Origin: Deltaproteobacteria bacterium
GTDB lineage: Bacteria > Myxococcota > B64-G9
Length of the DNA: 41,001 nucleotides
Reading direction: 5' to 3'
Assembly: GCA_030622135.1 (NCBI GenBank)
Contig: JAUXGL010000014.1
Span: 1 to 41,001 of the forward strand
Shown here piece after piece: positions 1 to 9,861 of the stretch. The stretch's first letter is position 1. Each line of letters opens with the position of its first letter. The notes beneath the pieces were generated by a model. It saw only the letters and a list, made by a program, of their open reading frames with translations. It was not told the DNA's origin and ran no database searches. Both the position numbers and the translations under genes were made by a program.

Positions 1-230
1 AAAAGCACATGTGGCCGCTTACCATCGTGCCACCTCGATATGCCGAGTCATGGATAGTATGCTTCTCGGACATATACAACTCTTGGCGTGATTACCTGGT
101 GCCGCTGACATTAACTCTGATAGGCAGGCGAAAGAAATGGATTCGCCTCGCGAGTTCTCGTTTCCCAGCCTACGCTGTTTTACAAAATGACTACATAAAA
201 AGGCAAGACACATGTATTCCGTTCCCCGTA

Positions 231-1535
231 ATGACTAGAGAGAACCGATCTTTATCCATACTACTTATAGATGCAAGGACGCGCGTATTGCCGTTTACAA
301 CTTTTCGGAATCTTACCCTACCACGGGTAGCTGGGGCAACCCCTGAAAAGCACCGCGTGAAGATTGTAGACGGCAAGGTTGAGAAAATTACAATTCCCAC
401 CCATGGCGTAGATTTGGTGGGAGTTACCTTCTCGTGCAACAACGCCCCGTTTGCATATGAGATTGCAAGAAAGGCGAGGGAGCTTGGGATATTGACGGTA
501 GCCGGGGGTACTCATGCCACGGCGGTTCCCGATGAGGCCCTTGGCCACTTTGATAGTGTTCTTGTCGGTGAGGCAGAAGGAGGAGCGTGGGAGCGTTTAC
601 TGGAAGACGCGTCAAAAGGCTCGCTCGAAGATCGATACAGCAATGCCGAGCCGCCTGACATCAGCGATCTGGCGCCTCCACGTCTCGATTTGTTGCGCTC
701 CAGACTATACCTGCCAGCCTATCCGGTCGAGGCGACACGCGGGTGCCCGAATCGTTGCTCCTTCTGCTTCAGCAGGTATATTCATCGAACATACAGGAAG
801 CGCCCTGTCAGCCAAGTCGTCAAAGATGTATCCAGGGCCGACAGGAACAACATTTTCTTCATGGACGACAACATCACCGCCGATGTAAATTATGCAAAGG
901 AGCTTTTTACGGCTCTGATTCCATTGAAAAAACGTTTGTATTTTCAGATGCAGTTGCGCGCGGCCGAGAATGAGGAACTTGTGCGATTTGCAGCAGAAGC
1001 GGGGGGCCGGGGGATCTTTACAGGTTTGGAAAGCATATGTGCCGAAAGTCTTGATTCGGTTGAAAAATCCTTCAATAAAGTAGAGAAGTACAAGGAGCAA
1101 ATTGCAACTCTCGACCGACACGGCATTCTTGTCGTGGGTGGTTTGATATTCGGCCTTGATGCTGACGATAAAAACGTCTTCAAACAAACGATGGAGTTCC
1201 TGAGAGACAGCAAAATATGCAGTGTCGCAGTAAATCTTGCAATTCCATATCCGGGCACGGAGTACCACGCACAAAAGAGATCCGAGGGATGTCTATTGGA
1301 ATGCGATTATAAATCCTACACCGGTTACAATCTTATTATTTGTCCGAAAGGCATGGCGACTGATGATCTGGAACATGGGTACGATAATTTCATCAAGCAG
1401 TTCTATTCAGCAAGGAACATTATTGGGCGATTTAGACAACAGCATAGGTCGCTGAGGCAATTGCCAATGTATATAGCGGTCAATCTTGCATTTAGATTTC
1501 CAAGGAGGGCGAAATCGCGTTCATTGTGGAATTGA
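231..1535 (+). CDS. B12-binding domain radical SAM protein
   Basis: ORF 9..1535. Cx3CxxC motif 'RGCPNRCSFC', N-terminal 'ILLIDARTR..PFTTFRNLTLPRVAG' and 'GGTHATAVPDEAL' typical of cobalamin-binding rSAM proteins. Start moved to ATG at 231 because the first ~74 codons do not look like the family. Confidence 0.85.
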   Translation: MTRENRSLSILLIDARTRVLPFTTFRNLTLPRVAGATPEKHRVKIVDGKVEKITIPTHGVDLVGVTFSCNNAPFAYEIARKARELGILTVAGGTHATAVPDEALGHFDSVLVGEAEGGAWERLLEDASKGSLEDRYSNAEPPDISDLAPPRLDLLRSRLYLPAYPVEATRGCPNRCSFCFSRYIHRTYRKRPVSQVVKDVSRADRNNIFFMDDNITADVNYAKELFTALIPLKKRLYFQMQLRAAENEELVRFAAEAGGRGIFTGLESICAESLDSVEKSFNKVEKYKEQIATLDRHGILVVGGLIFGLDADDKNVFKQTMEFLRDSKICSVAVNLAIPYPGTEYHAQKRSEGCLLECDYKSYTGYNLIICPKGMATDDLEHGYDNFIKQFYSARNIIGRFRQQHRSLRQLPMYIAVNLAFRFPRRAKSRSLWN

Positions 1536-1580
1536 ATTGCAGGGTAGACAAGAACCGGTAGACAACCAGGCTGCCGTGTA

Positions 1581-2363
1581 TTGGAAGGTTCGGGAATGAG
1601 TATCTCCGGCTGGCTACGCAAGCGAAAAGAAAAGCGGCGCGAGAAGACCATCTTGCGCTACAAGAAGCATATCAAGAGTAAGTTCGGCCAAGGGGAGGAC
1701 CGACAAAGGGCGGTACACTTTTTCGAAGAGCTCGGGGGTAAGCAGGGGCACCTGGGACTTCTGGAACGGTTTATGGTCAACGTCGATCAGAGCATCAGGG
1801 ACGAGGAAGAGAAGGAAAATGTTTTCAGAATCCTCGTCGGGTTCGGGGCTGAAGTGGTGCCGGCAATAGAGGACTATCTGAATCGCAAGGACGCTGCCAT
1901 CGTTCCGGTCACCTGGCCGCTCAAAGTGCTCGATGCGGTGACCGAGCCTAAAGAAGCGGTGGGGGTAGTTGTACGAGCTCTGGAGCAAATGGGTACAACC
2001 TACGCCAGGGAGCCGGAACGTAAGGTCTTGCTGGTTTCTCAGTTGGCCGAGTACGATGATCCGCGGGTGGTCCCCGCCCTGATACCTTGTCTTCGAGACC
2101 ACCGTGACGAGGTTCAGCTAGAGGTGCTTTCAGCGCTGGCTAAAAACGCTGACGAGGCGGCAAGGGAATCGGTACTGGAGTTGTTGGTGGATGAGGAGAC
2201 GCCGCTGAGGCTGCGCGTTTCCATTACAGACATTTTGCAAAAGCTTGGATGGCCCGTGAAGGGTTACCGTAGGCGGGTGGAGGAAGCACTCCCGGATGGG
2301 ATGCATGTGGATCGTTCGGGCCGGATCAAGGGCCGATGGATCCAAGCGTCATCGGAGGAATAA
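1581..2363 (+). CDS. HEAT-repeat domain protein
   Basis: Helical repeats such as 'YDDPRVVPALIPCLRDHRDEVQLEVLSALAKNADEAARESVLELLVDEETPLRLRVSITDIL'. Confidence 0.7.
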   Translation: MEGSGMSISGWLRKRKEKRREKTILRYKKHIKSKFGQGEDRQRAVHFFEELGGKQGHLGLLERFMVNVDQSIRDEEEKENVFRILVGFGAEVVPAIEDYLNRKDAAIVPVTWPLKVLDAVTEPKEAVGVVVRALEQMGTTYAREPERKVLLVSQLAEYDDPRVVPALIPCLRDHRDEVQLEVLSALAKNADEAARESVLELLVDEETPLRLRVSITDILQKLGWPVKGYRRRVEEALPDGMHVDRSGRIKGRWIQASSEE

Positions 2364-2487
2364 TGATGAATAGGTGCCGTTCGTGAGTAGACGCAAAGGA
2401 AAAGTGATGATTCGAAAGTTTCCAGATGAAGCCTTTGACTATGAAGAATCGTGTGCGCCTGAATGCAGGTAAGTCGAGAGCATTGTT

Positions 2488-2838
2488 ATGATCAGATGCC
2501 TTAGAATCATCCCGGTCTTCGTCCTTGCCGTGGCTGCCTTTTCATCCACGGTTTGCGGCACGTCCCGACAGGTCAGGCATGACTACACCTGGGTACCTTT
2601 CGATGCTGTGATTGGTCGCCCAAGTGACGATCAGAAGGAGATATTGTCCACATTCGGAATTCCCCATGCTGTCTGGCAGAAGCCGTTCGGCATATTCGAG
2701 TGGGTTTATTGTACACGCGGTTCTCCAACTCGTGTTTTTGATTTTGACGAACAAGGCAGGCTCTTTGGAGAAGGTAGCGGCGGAAGCAAGGACCTTTGTC
2801 GCGAAGCCGGCACAGACGATCATAAGCCCCCAGGATAA
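2488..2838 (+). CDS. Small secreted protein / putative lipoprotein
   Basis: N-terminal hydrophobic signal 'IIPVFVLAVAAFSSTVCG', 116 aa. Confidence 0.5.
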   Translation: MIRCLRIIPVFVLAVAAFSSTVCGTSRQVRHDYTWVPFDAVIGRPSDDQKEILSTFGIPHAVWQKPFGIFEWVYCTRGSPTRVFDFDEQGRLFGEGSGGSKDLCREAGTDDHKPPG

Positions 2839-2931
2839 AGCCCTTTGATTTCGAGGCCAACCTAATGGATTTGAGGTAGTTGATGATTTGCGATTGGAAA
2901 TTCGAAGAGTTATCAGGGGAGCCGGCCGAAG

Positions 2932-3645
2932 ATGGTCTGTAGACCTCCGAATCCAGATTTATATCTCGAACCTACGGAGTTCATTGACTCGAACCATGTG
3001 TGGATTCTCGACTGCGTTTCTCGTCTCGGTGCCTCTTATCTGGACGTGAAAGATCGCGCAATACTCCTGTTTCGCTTCGTACGCGATCAAATTCAGTATA
3101 ACTTCCGGGCGAGGTCGACACCCAAGGAGTACATTGCTTCCAGCATCCTGGCCAAGCGGAAGGGATTCTGCGTACAAAAAGCCATTCTTTCGTGCGCACT
3201 CGGCAGGGCGGCTGGTGTACCAACAGCACTGGTCTTCTCTGACCTGCGTGACCACACCCTTTCACCGGAAATTGTTCAGGCACTTGGAACGTACGTCATG
3301 TATTACCACGGGTTGAATGCCTTTTTCCTCGATGGGGGCTGGGTAATGGCCGACGCGAGCCTATCTCCTGACATAGTTGTACGCAAAGGCTATCGGCCCG
3401 TGGATTTCGATGGAACGACTGATGCCTTGCTCTCCTCGACGACGCTCGCGGGTGAGCCACATGCTGAATACGTGAGATTTCACGGGATCTTTCTGGACCT
3501 ACCCTTCGAAGAAATGCTTCAGGCTTTCATGGATGCTTATAGGAACGTGGATCCGCAAGCCCTGGAGCGGCTTGGTTACCAGTGGTGCAGTCAAGAGAGT
3601 ACGCGGTTTCTGGAAGTAGTAAAGAAAGGAAGGATGCCATCCTAA
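2932..3645 (+). CDS. Transglutaminase-like domain protein
   Basis: Cys-His-Asp arrangement: 'KRKGFCVQKAILSCALGRAAGVPTALVF', 'YYHGLNAFFLDGGWVMADASL'. First gene of a tight operon; its stop overlaps the next start (TAATG at 3643-3647). Confidence 0.8.
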   Translation: MVCRPPNPDLYLEPTEFIDSNHVWILDCVSRLGASYLDVKDRAILLFRFVRDQIQYNFRARSTPKEYIASSILAKRKGFCVQKAILSCALGRAAGVPTALVFSDLRDHTLSPEIVQALGTYVMYYHGLNAFFLDGGWVMADASLSPDIVVRKGYRPVDFDGTTDALLSSTTLAGEPHAEYVRFHGIFLDLPFEEMLQAFMDAYRNVDPQALERLGYQWCSQESTRFLEVVKKGRMPS

Positions 3646-4898
3646 TGAACGGCCTGGTTGACTGGCTCCGGGGCGATCTATCTACCGCCGGGCGTATCTG
3701 GAGTGCCTTGGCACCGGCATTGATACTGGTTGCATACTTCGTGGTGGGATTGCTTATTTACGGCGTTCGTTGTGCCCTCCGAGGGCCTTACCGGGATCAA
3801 GAGATGGAAGCCCGCGGTTCCAGCGTGCTGGTCGGCATGTGGATCCGCCTCTACTTCGCATGGGTCAGCCGGCCGCTTTGGATTGCCCTGTGCCGCAGCG
3901 GTATCCCGGCTTCGTCGGTAACCACCCTTTCTTTCCTGCTTGCTGTTGCATCCGGTGTGTCGCTCGGGGCCGGACGGTTCGCGCTGGGAGGCTGGCTGTA
4001 CATCTTTTCCGGGATCCTGGACCACATGGACGGGCGTTTGGCGCGGGCGACAGGCACTCAGAGTTCCGGCGGCGCGGCGCTCGATTCAGTGCTCGATCGC
4101 TGCAGCGACGGTGCCGTGCTGATAGGGTTCGCCTGGTTCTACAGGGACAGTTGGGTGCTTCTCGCGGTCTTGACCGCGATGTTGGGCACTTACCTGGTGT
4201 CGTACATTCGCGCGCGGGGGGAAGGCCTCGGGGTAAAGATGACGGTGGGTCTCATGCAGCGTCCCGAACGTATCCTTTACATGGGCTTCGCCGCGGCCAT
4301 GAGCCCGGTCCTGGAGGCTGTCCTTGTACCCGGGGATCCACATCCTATACACCACCTGGCGGTCGTCGGCCTGGTCTTGCTTGCTGTCTCGACTAACCTG
4401 ACGGCTCTTCGTCGCTTCTTGCACCTGCTGACCGCCCTCGGGCGCAATCCCTTGGGAGGATGGTTCCATGCGGGTCGAGGCGGCCTGCTTCGGAGCCAGG
4501 TGGCGGCGGGAATGGCCACGGCCGCCGACTTTCTACTGGTCGTGGCTCTGGTTACGGGCGCCGGTATTTTCCCCTGGTTCTCGACAATGATCGGTTGCGT
4601 TCTGGGAGCGGTGGTCAACTTCTCGGTCAGCCGCGTGTGGGCCTTCAAGAACGTCGACTCGTTAGTGCCCCAGGCATCACGATACGTCTTCGTCAGTCTG
4701 ACCAGCGCCTTGCTCAACGGAGGCGGCGTGGGCGTGCTGCTCCTTCTGCCGGCACTGGATTACCGTATTGCCTGGGTGCTGGTCCGAGCGGTGGTCGCCC
4801 TGGCATGGAACTACCCGCTCCATCGGGACTACGTCTTTTCCGCAAAACCGTCGAGCTTGAACGATCGAGGTGCCCGTGTCTCCGGTTCGTCCGAGTGA
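3645..4898 (+). CDS. CDP-alcohol phosphatidyltransferase with C-terminal GtrA-like domain
   Basis: CDP-OH-P signature DGxxARx8GxxxDxxxD = 'DGRLARATGTQSSGGAALDSVLD'. C-terminus 'AADFLLVVALVTGAGIFPWFSTMIGCVLGAVVNFSVSRVWAFKN' matches the GtrA pattern. Confidence 0.85.
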   Translation: MNGLVDWLRGDLSTAGRIWSALAPALILVAYFVVGLLIYGVRCALRGPYRDQEMEARGSSVLVGMWIRLYFAWVSRPLWIALCRSGIPASSVTTLSFLLAVASGVSLGAGRFALGGWLYIFSGILDHMDGRLARATGTQSSGGAALDSVLDRCSDGAVLIGFAWFYRDSWVLLAVLTAMLGTYLVSYIRARGEGLGVKMTVGLMQRPERILYMGFAAAMSPVLEAVLVPGDPHPIHHLAVVGLVLLAVSTNLTALRRFLHLLTALGRNPLGGWFHAGRGGLLRSQVAAGMATAADFLLVVALVTGAGIFPWFSTMIGCVLGAVVNFSVSRVWAFKNVDSLVPQASRYVFVSLTSALLNGGGVGVLLLLPALDYRIAWVLVRAVVALAWNYPLHRDYVFSAKPSSLNDRGARVSGSSE

Positions 4899-7821
4899 AC
4901 ACGAAGGCCGGATTGCACAATGGGTCGAGGTCAGGCTGGGTGGCCTGGCACTGACTGCCCACCGTCGCCCGGCACTTGCTATTTCGGTCATAGCAATCGT
5001 TCTGATCCTGGCGGCCTTTTCGGCGCGTAGGCTCGATTTCGACGCCGATCTAGTCGAGTTGTTGCCCAAGTCGTTCAGGAGCGTCAAGGATATCGATCTA
5101 CTGAAGGAGCGTTTCGGGGGTATAGGCTACGTTGTGGTCGTCGGGATGGATGCAGAACCGGACGCATTGCGCCGCTTCGCCGAAGACGTCGTGCCGCGGC
5201 TCGATGAGCTACCCGCGGTTCGTTACGTGGACTATCGGCGACCGTTGGAGTTCTTCGCGGATAGGGCGCTGTACTTCTTCGACCTCGCCGATCTGAAAAC
5301 CGTGAAAAAGAGACTCGGAGACAGGGAGCAGTGGGAGCGTCGCAAGCACAACCCTATGTATATAGACATGGAAGATTCACAACCGCCCCAACTCGACTTT
5401 TCAGACTTGGAGGAAAAGTATTCGGGTCGATCCGAGCGCAAATGGATGGAAGCTCAGCTCGGCGAAACCTACTATCTGGACGAAGAGCGAAAGATAATCG
5501 CGTTGCTGGTGAAACCCGCAAGCATGGCTTCCGACCTGGATTTCTCACGCGAGGTCGTGGGCCAGGTTCAGGGCTTCGTGGATCGCCTGAACCTTTCGAA
5601 GTACGGCCCGGACATGCGGGTCGAGCTGACTGGACGATACAAGAAGAGAATCGACATGCAGTCCATGATTTCCAAGGATCTGGCACTTGCCTCCGCCGTA
5701 GCCCTGGTTCTCATGCTCTTGTACATCGGGATTCACTTCCGCAGGGCGACAGCGGTAGCACTGATTACGATACCCCTGGTGGTGGGCCTGACCTGGACTT
5801 TTGGCTTTGCCGGGTGTGTCTTCGAGTCACTGAACATCCTCACCGGATTCATCGGCGCGATCTTGCTGGGACTGGGTGTCGACCACGGGATTCATCTCCT
5901 GGGCAGGTACGAGGCCGAGAGGAAGGAAGATCGCACCCATGAAGAAGCCATTCGACGCGCTTTCGGCAACACGGGTCGGGCGGTCACGATTGCGGCGTTG
6001 ACCACCACGGTCGCCTTCGCAGGGCTGGGTCTCTCGGAATTCCGGGCGTTTAGAGAGTTTGGGATCATAGCCGCCGTCGGGATGATCTCCGTGGTGGCTG
6101 CTTACTCGATCTGCCTCCCGGCTTTCCTTGGAGTGGCCGACCGCCTCGGCTGGCGACCGAGTACAGGAAATCTAAGGAAGTCGTCAAAATATGCCGGTTT
6201 ACTCCCCAGGTGGGCCCCGGCCATCTTCTGGCTGTTTCTCCTGGGGATCTTCGGTTCGGCGGTTTACATTCCCAGTGCCGGCTTCGACTACAACTTCTCT
6301 TCTCTGGAGGCCACCGACCTTTCTTCGTTCCGCCTGGACCTGGAAGTGAACAGGCTCCTGGGCTACTCGCAGACCCCCGTCGTTCTTCTCGCGGCGGATG
6401 AAGACGAGGAGCGTGCGGTGGCATCCGCGATCCGCAAGCGGAGAGATGCAGCCGGAGAGGAGTCCACTGTAGATTTCATCGCGGCCGGAGCAGACCTGAT
6501 ACCGCTGGCTCAGGATGAAAAGCACCTGGTTATCAAAGATATAGGACGCATCATCCGCAAAATCAAACCCAAGTGGCTGGATCCCGAAGATCGTGGTCGG
6601 CTAAGGGATCTCAAGCGGATGACCTCAATAGAGCCCTTCGATCAAAAGGACCTCCCGGTGGAGGTGCGCAGAATGTTTGCGGGTCCCGACGCTTCGATCC
6701 AAGAAGGTTTCGTGCTGGTCTTCCCGGGCATAAGCCTGAGCGACGGGTTGCTGGTGCGGGAGTTCGCCCGGGAGGTGAGGGAAATCCCGCTTCCCGACGG
6801 GAGGACCGTGTCGGCCGCCGGCGAGGCCATGATTCTGGCTGACATCCTTGAAATGGTTTTCAGGGAGGCGCCTCCAGTGCTGGCCATGACCCTGGTTTTG
6901 GTCTTTGTCGCCCTGTGGCTCATGTTGGGCAGGCTGCGGAACGCATTTCTCTGCCTCGTTCCGGCAGCCTGCACACTTACACTCTTGGTGGGTCTTCTTC
7001 CGCTGTCGGAGTTGCGCCTGAACTACCTTAACATCATCATGATTCCGGTCCTTTTCGGAATCAGCGTGGATGGAGCGGTCCACCTGGTCACTCGTTTGTC
7101 CGGCGACCATGGGCTGACCGACGTTGTCAATGAGACCGGAAGGTCGATAGCCGGCGCTATCCTGACCACCGGCATGGGATTCGGTTCCTTGCTTCTTGCC
7201 GACCATCAGGGGCTTAATTCTCTCGGCAAGCTTGCCATGCTAGGCCTCAGCGCGAACCTGGTTGCCTGCCTGGTGGGTTTGCCGGCCCTCCTGGCCCTGC
7301 TTGCGACCAGGCGCAAAAGAGCCGGGAAAGGCGCGGGATCCGGCGGTCGCGGCGGTCGTATCGTTGAGGATCTGGCCACCGTCGGGATGGCTGGCGAGTC
7401 GCCGGTGGCACCGGGCACGCTGGGTGCCCTGGCGGCTATTCCCGTCGGTTGGTTCCTTTCAGGCGTGCCCGGGCCCGGCCAACTGGCGATACTTGTGGCC
7501 ATAACCCTTGTCTCCGTGGCTGTGGTGAATCGATTCATTTCCGGCCGGAGTGACACCGACCCTCCTGAAGTCGTGCTGGACGAGTTCATCGGTTGCCTGA
7601 TTGCACTTGCGTTCGTGCCATGGGAGGCGGCGTGGGTCATCGCCGCTTTCGTACTGTTCCGCCTCTTGGACATATGGAAGCCGTGGCCGATACGAGTTGT
7701 TGATCGTCGCATCCATGGCGGAATCGGCGTGATCGGGGACGATGTCATCGCCGGACTTTTGGCCGGCGTCATCCTGCTGGCACTGCACTCCCTGGGATGC
7801 GCCCATGGTTTTTGGACTTGA
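4870..7821 (+). CDS. MMPL/RND-family transporter with C-terminal phosphatidylglycerophosphatase A (PgpA) domain
   Basis: Two MMPL repeats ('GLGVDHGIHLLGRYEAER', 'GISVDGAVHLVTRLSGDHG'). The C-terminus carries PgpA hallmarks 'SPVAPGTLGALAAIP', 'VVLDEFIG', 'FRLLDIWKPWPIRVVDRRIHGGIGVIGDDVIAGLLA'. GTG start. Confidence 0.88.
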   Translation: MPVSPVRPSEHEGRIAQWVEVRLGGLALTAHRRPALAISVIAIVLILAAFSARRLDFDADLVELLPKSFRSVKDIDLLKERFGGIGYVVVVGMDAEPDALRRFAEDVVPRLDELPAVRYVDYRRPLEFFADRALYFFDLADLKTVKKRLGDREQWERRKHNPMYIDMEDSQPPQLDFSDLEEKYSGRSERKWMEAQLGETYYLDEERKIIALLVKPASMASDLDFSREVVGQVQGFVDRLNLSKYGPDMRVELTGRYKKRIDMQSMISKDLALASAVALVLMLLYIGIHFRRATAVALITIPLVVGLTWTFGFAGCVFESLNILTGFIGAILLGLGVDHGIHLLGRYEAERKEDRTHEEAIRRAFGNTGRAVTIAALTTTVAFAGLGLSEFRAFREFGIIAAVGMISVVAAYSICLPAFLGVADRLGWRPSTGNLRKSSKYAGLLPRWAPAIFWLFLLGIFGSAVYIPSAGFDYNFSSLEATDLSSFRLDLEVNRLLGYSQTPVVLLAADEDEERAVASAIRKRRDAAGEESTVDFIAAGADLIPLAQDEKHLVIKDIGRIIRKIKPKWLDPEDRGRLRDLKRMTSIEPFDQKDLPVEVRRMFAGPDASIQEGFVLVFPGISLSDGLLVREFAREVREIPLPDGRTVSAAGEAMILADILEMVFREAPPVLAMTLVLVFVALWLMLGRLRNAFLCLVPAACTLTLLVGLLPLSELRLNYLNIIMIPVLFGISVDGAVHLVTRLSGDHGLTDVVNETGRSIAGAILTTGMGFGSLLLADHQGLNSLGKLAMLGLSANLVACLVGLPALLALLATRRKRAGKGAGSGGRGGRIVEDLATVGMAGESPVAPGTLGALAAIPVGWFLSGVPGPGQLAILVAITLVSVAVVNRFISGRSDTDPPEVVLDEFIGCLIALAFVPWEAAWVIAAFVLFRLLDIWKPWPIRVVDRRIHGGIGVIGDDVIAGLLAGVILLALHSLGCAHGFWT

Positions 7822-7833
7822 TCGGGAGAGAAC

Positions 7834-8472
7834 ATGAAACCGACGAAAACAAACCTGTTGATGACCACGCTGTTGATCCTTTCTCTTCTCAGTGCCGCCG
7901 CAGCCGCGAAGGACGGTCCACTGAAACGCAACCAGGGTCTGATCGCCGCGTTCAGGAGCGTGAAGTCCGCGCCCGAGGGCAAGGAGTTGACGCCGGCGGA
8001 CAAGAAATCCAACGCCAAAGTTTACAGGAGGCTTGACGGTTTCTTCGACTGGGAGCGCCTGTTGGCCAGGACCATGGCGCCTAACCGTGAGAAGTTCTCA
8101 ACCGAGCAGTTGGAACGTTCCCAGGCTGTGTTCAAGCAACTCATCCGTATCATCGCCTATCCGGACTCTGGAGAGTTCTTTCGTGAGGCGAAGTACTCGC
8201 TCAAGAAACCGGTCATAAAAGGCAATCACGCCGACGTGGAGATGAACGGAGAGCTGGTCGAGGAAGATTTCGAAATCGTTGTCACATTCCACTGGATGGA
8301 TACGGGATCCCACTGGCGGATCGTCGACGTGAGCTTCGACGGCGCGTCTCTGGTCAAGGATTATCAGAACCAGTTTGGCCGGATCATCGACAAGGAGGGA
8401 ACCCAGGGTCTGCTCAAGCGCATGGAGGACCACCTGCGAGAGAAGGAGGGCAAGAAAGGCAGGTTGCCATGA
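7834..8472 (+). CDS. MlaC/Ttg2D-like periplasmic lipid-binding protein
   Basis: Signal peptide; 'FFDWERLLARTMAPNREKFSTEQLERSQAVFKQLI...' and 'GSHWRIVDVSFDGASLVKDYQNQFGRII' are typical of the MlaC family. Confidence 0.8.
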   Translation: MKPTKTNLLMTTLLILSLLSAAAAAKDGPLKRNQGLIAAFRSVKSAPEGKELTPADKKSNAKVYRRLDGFFDWERLLARTMAPNREKFSTEQLERSQAVFKQLIRIIAYPDSGEFFREAKYSLKKPVIKGNHADVEMNGELVEEDFEIVVTFHWMDTGSHWRIVDVSFDGASLVKDYQNQFGRIIDKEGTQGLLKRMEDHLREKEGKKGRLP

Positions 8473-9836
8473 AGTTTGGGAGAACCCTCGCCTTCGTGCT
8501 CATCTTTGGTTTGGCACAAGGTTTTGCGATAGCGGAAACAGTGCCGCCGAACACGCCGCTCACGGTCGATCGGTGCGTGGAGATCGCACTGGGAAGCAAC
8601 CCGCGGATCGAGGAGGCCGAGGCCAAGGTTCGCGAGTACCGGGCCCGGCTGGCCGAGGTGGAGTCGATATTCTATCCCAAGCTTACGGGCATGGCCTATG
8701 TGGCGCCCATGTTCACGGTGCGCGGCAGCGCCTTCGATAAGGAAATCGAATACAAATGGAAAGACATCGGCAACTGGGGGCCCTATACCCATTTCGAGGC
8801 GGTTTTGGCTCAGCCTTTGTATACCTTCGGTCGTGTAGCTGCCGGCGAGCTCGCGGCGAGTGAACGCGTAGAGGTCGAACGGGCTCGTCTCAGAGAGGCA
8901 CGCAACCTGGTGGCTCTGGAGGTTCGCAAGCTCTATCACACCAGGTTATTCGCACTGAGCATGCTTCCTTCTCTCGACAACGCGGCCGAGATCGTGGCCG
9001 GCGCCCGCAAGGAGGCCGGGGAGCTTTACGACCGCGCCTCGGGTAAGGTCACCCAGGCGGATCTGATGAAGCTGCGCTATGCCGCCACGGAAGTGGATCG
9101 TTACCGTATCCTGGCCAGAGGAGGTGCCGAGCTGGCCCTCTCCGCGCTGAAACACACCATGGGGTTACCGGAGAAGGAGGAGATCCGTCTGGCCGACGAA
9201 CGCCTTCCTCGGCTTCCTCCCCAGGAAGTGGCTGATATGCATTCTCTGCTCAAGGAGGCCGCGCTCAATCGTTCCGAATGGATGCAGGTAAAGCATGGAA
9301 TAGGAGCCGCCGAGGCCTGGGCCGACGCCGAGCGTAAAGCTCTCTGGCCGGTGGTTTTCCTGGGGGGCATGCTGCGAGCGGGGTGGGCGCCAACCCGCGA
9401 CAACGCCGCCAATCCCTACCACTATGACCCGTACAACGAGGTCGTAGGTGGACTGGCCCTGGGATTCATTTTCGATTTGGACCCCGCGCGTACCGTGGCG
9501 AAGACCCGCCAAGCCGAGGCAACCAGGGATCAGATTGAGGCGCTGAGAAAATTCGCCTCCACCGGGATACCGCTCCAGGTTCTCAAGGCACGCACTGAAG
9601 TTCAGCGGTACCGTCGTCTGGCGGGTCTTTCGACTGATTCCGTCAAATCGACCCGAAAATGGATGACCTTTGCCGCGGCCGCCTATGGTACCGGGACAGG
9701 GGAAGCCAGGGACCTGGTGGAGGGAATGGTCGCCTATCTCCAGTCAAAGCGCGCTTACTACGAGGACCTGCTCGGTTACCACATAGCCCATGCAGAACTG
9801 AATTACGCGGTGGGAAAGGAGAACGTATCGAAATGA
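8469..9836 (+). CDS. TolC-family outer-membrane efflux protein
   Basis: Signal peptide; 'TPLTVDRCVEIALGSNPRIEEAEAKVREYRARLAEVESIFYPKL' followed by coiled-coil repeats. ATGA overlap with the upstream gene. Confidence 0.85.
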   Translation: MKFGRTLAFVLIFGLAQGFAIAETVPPNTPLTVDRCVEIALGSNPRIEEAEAKVREYRARLAEVESIFYPKLTGMAYVAPMFTVRGSAFDKEIEYKWKDIGNWGPYTHFEAVLAQPLYTFGRVAAGELAASERVEVERARLREARNLVALEVRKLYHTRLFALSMLPSLDNAAEIVAGARKEAGELYDRASGKVTQADLMKLRYAATEVDRYRILARGGAELALSALKHTMGLPEKEEIRLADERLPRLPPQEVADMHSLLKEAALNRSEWMQVKHGIGAAEAWADAERKALWPVVFLGGMLRAGWAPTRDNAANPYHYDPYNEVVGGLALGFIFDLDPARTVAKTRQAEATRDQIEALRKFASTGIPLQVLKARTEVQRYRRLAGLSTDSVKSTRKWMTFAAAAYGTGTGEARDLVEGMVAYLQSKRAYYEDLLGYHIAHAELNYAVGKENVSK

Positions 9837-9861
9837 CAGCACAAAATGAAAGGCTCTTACG

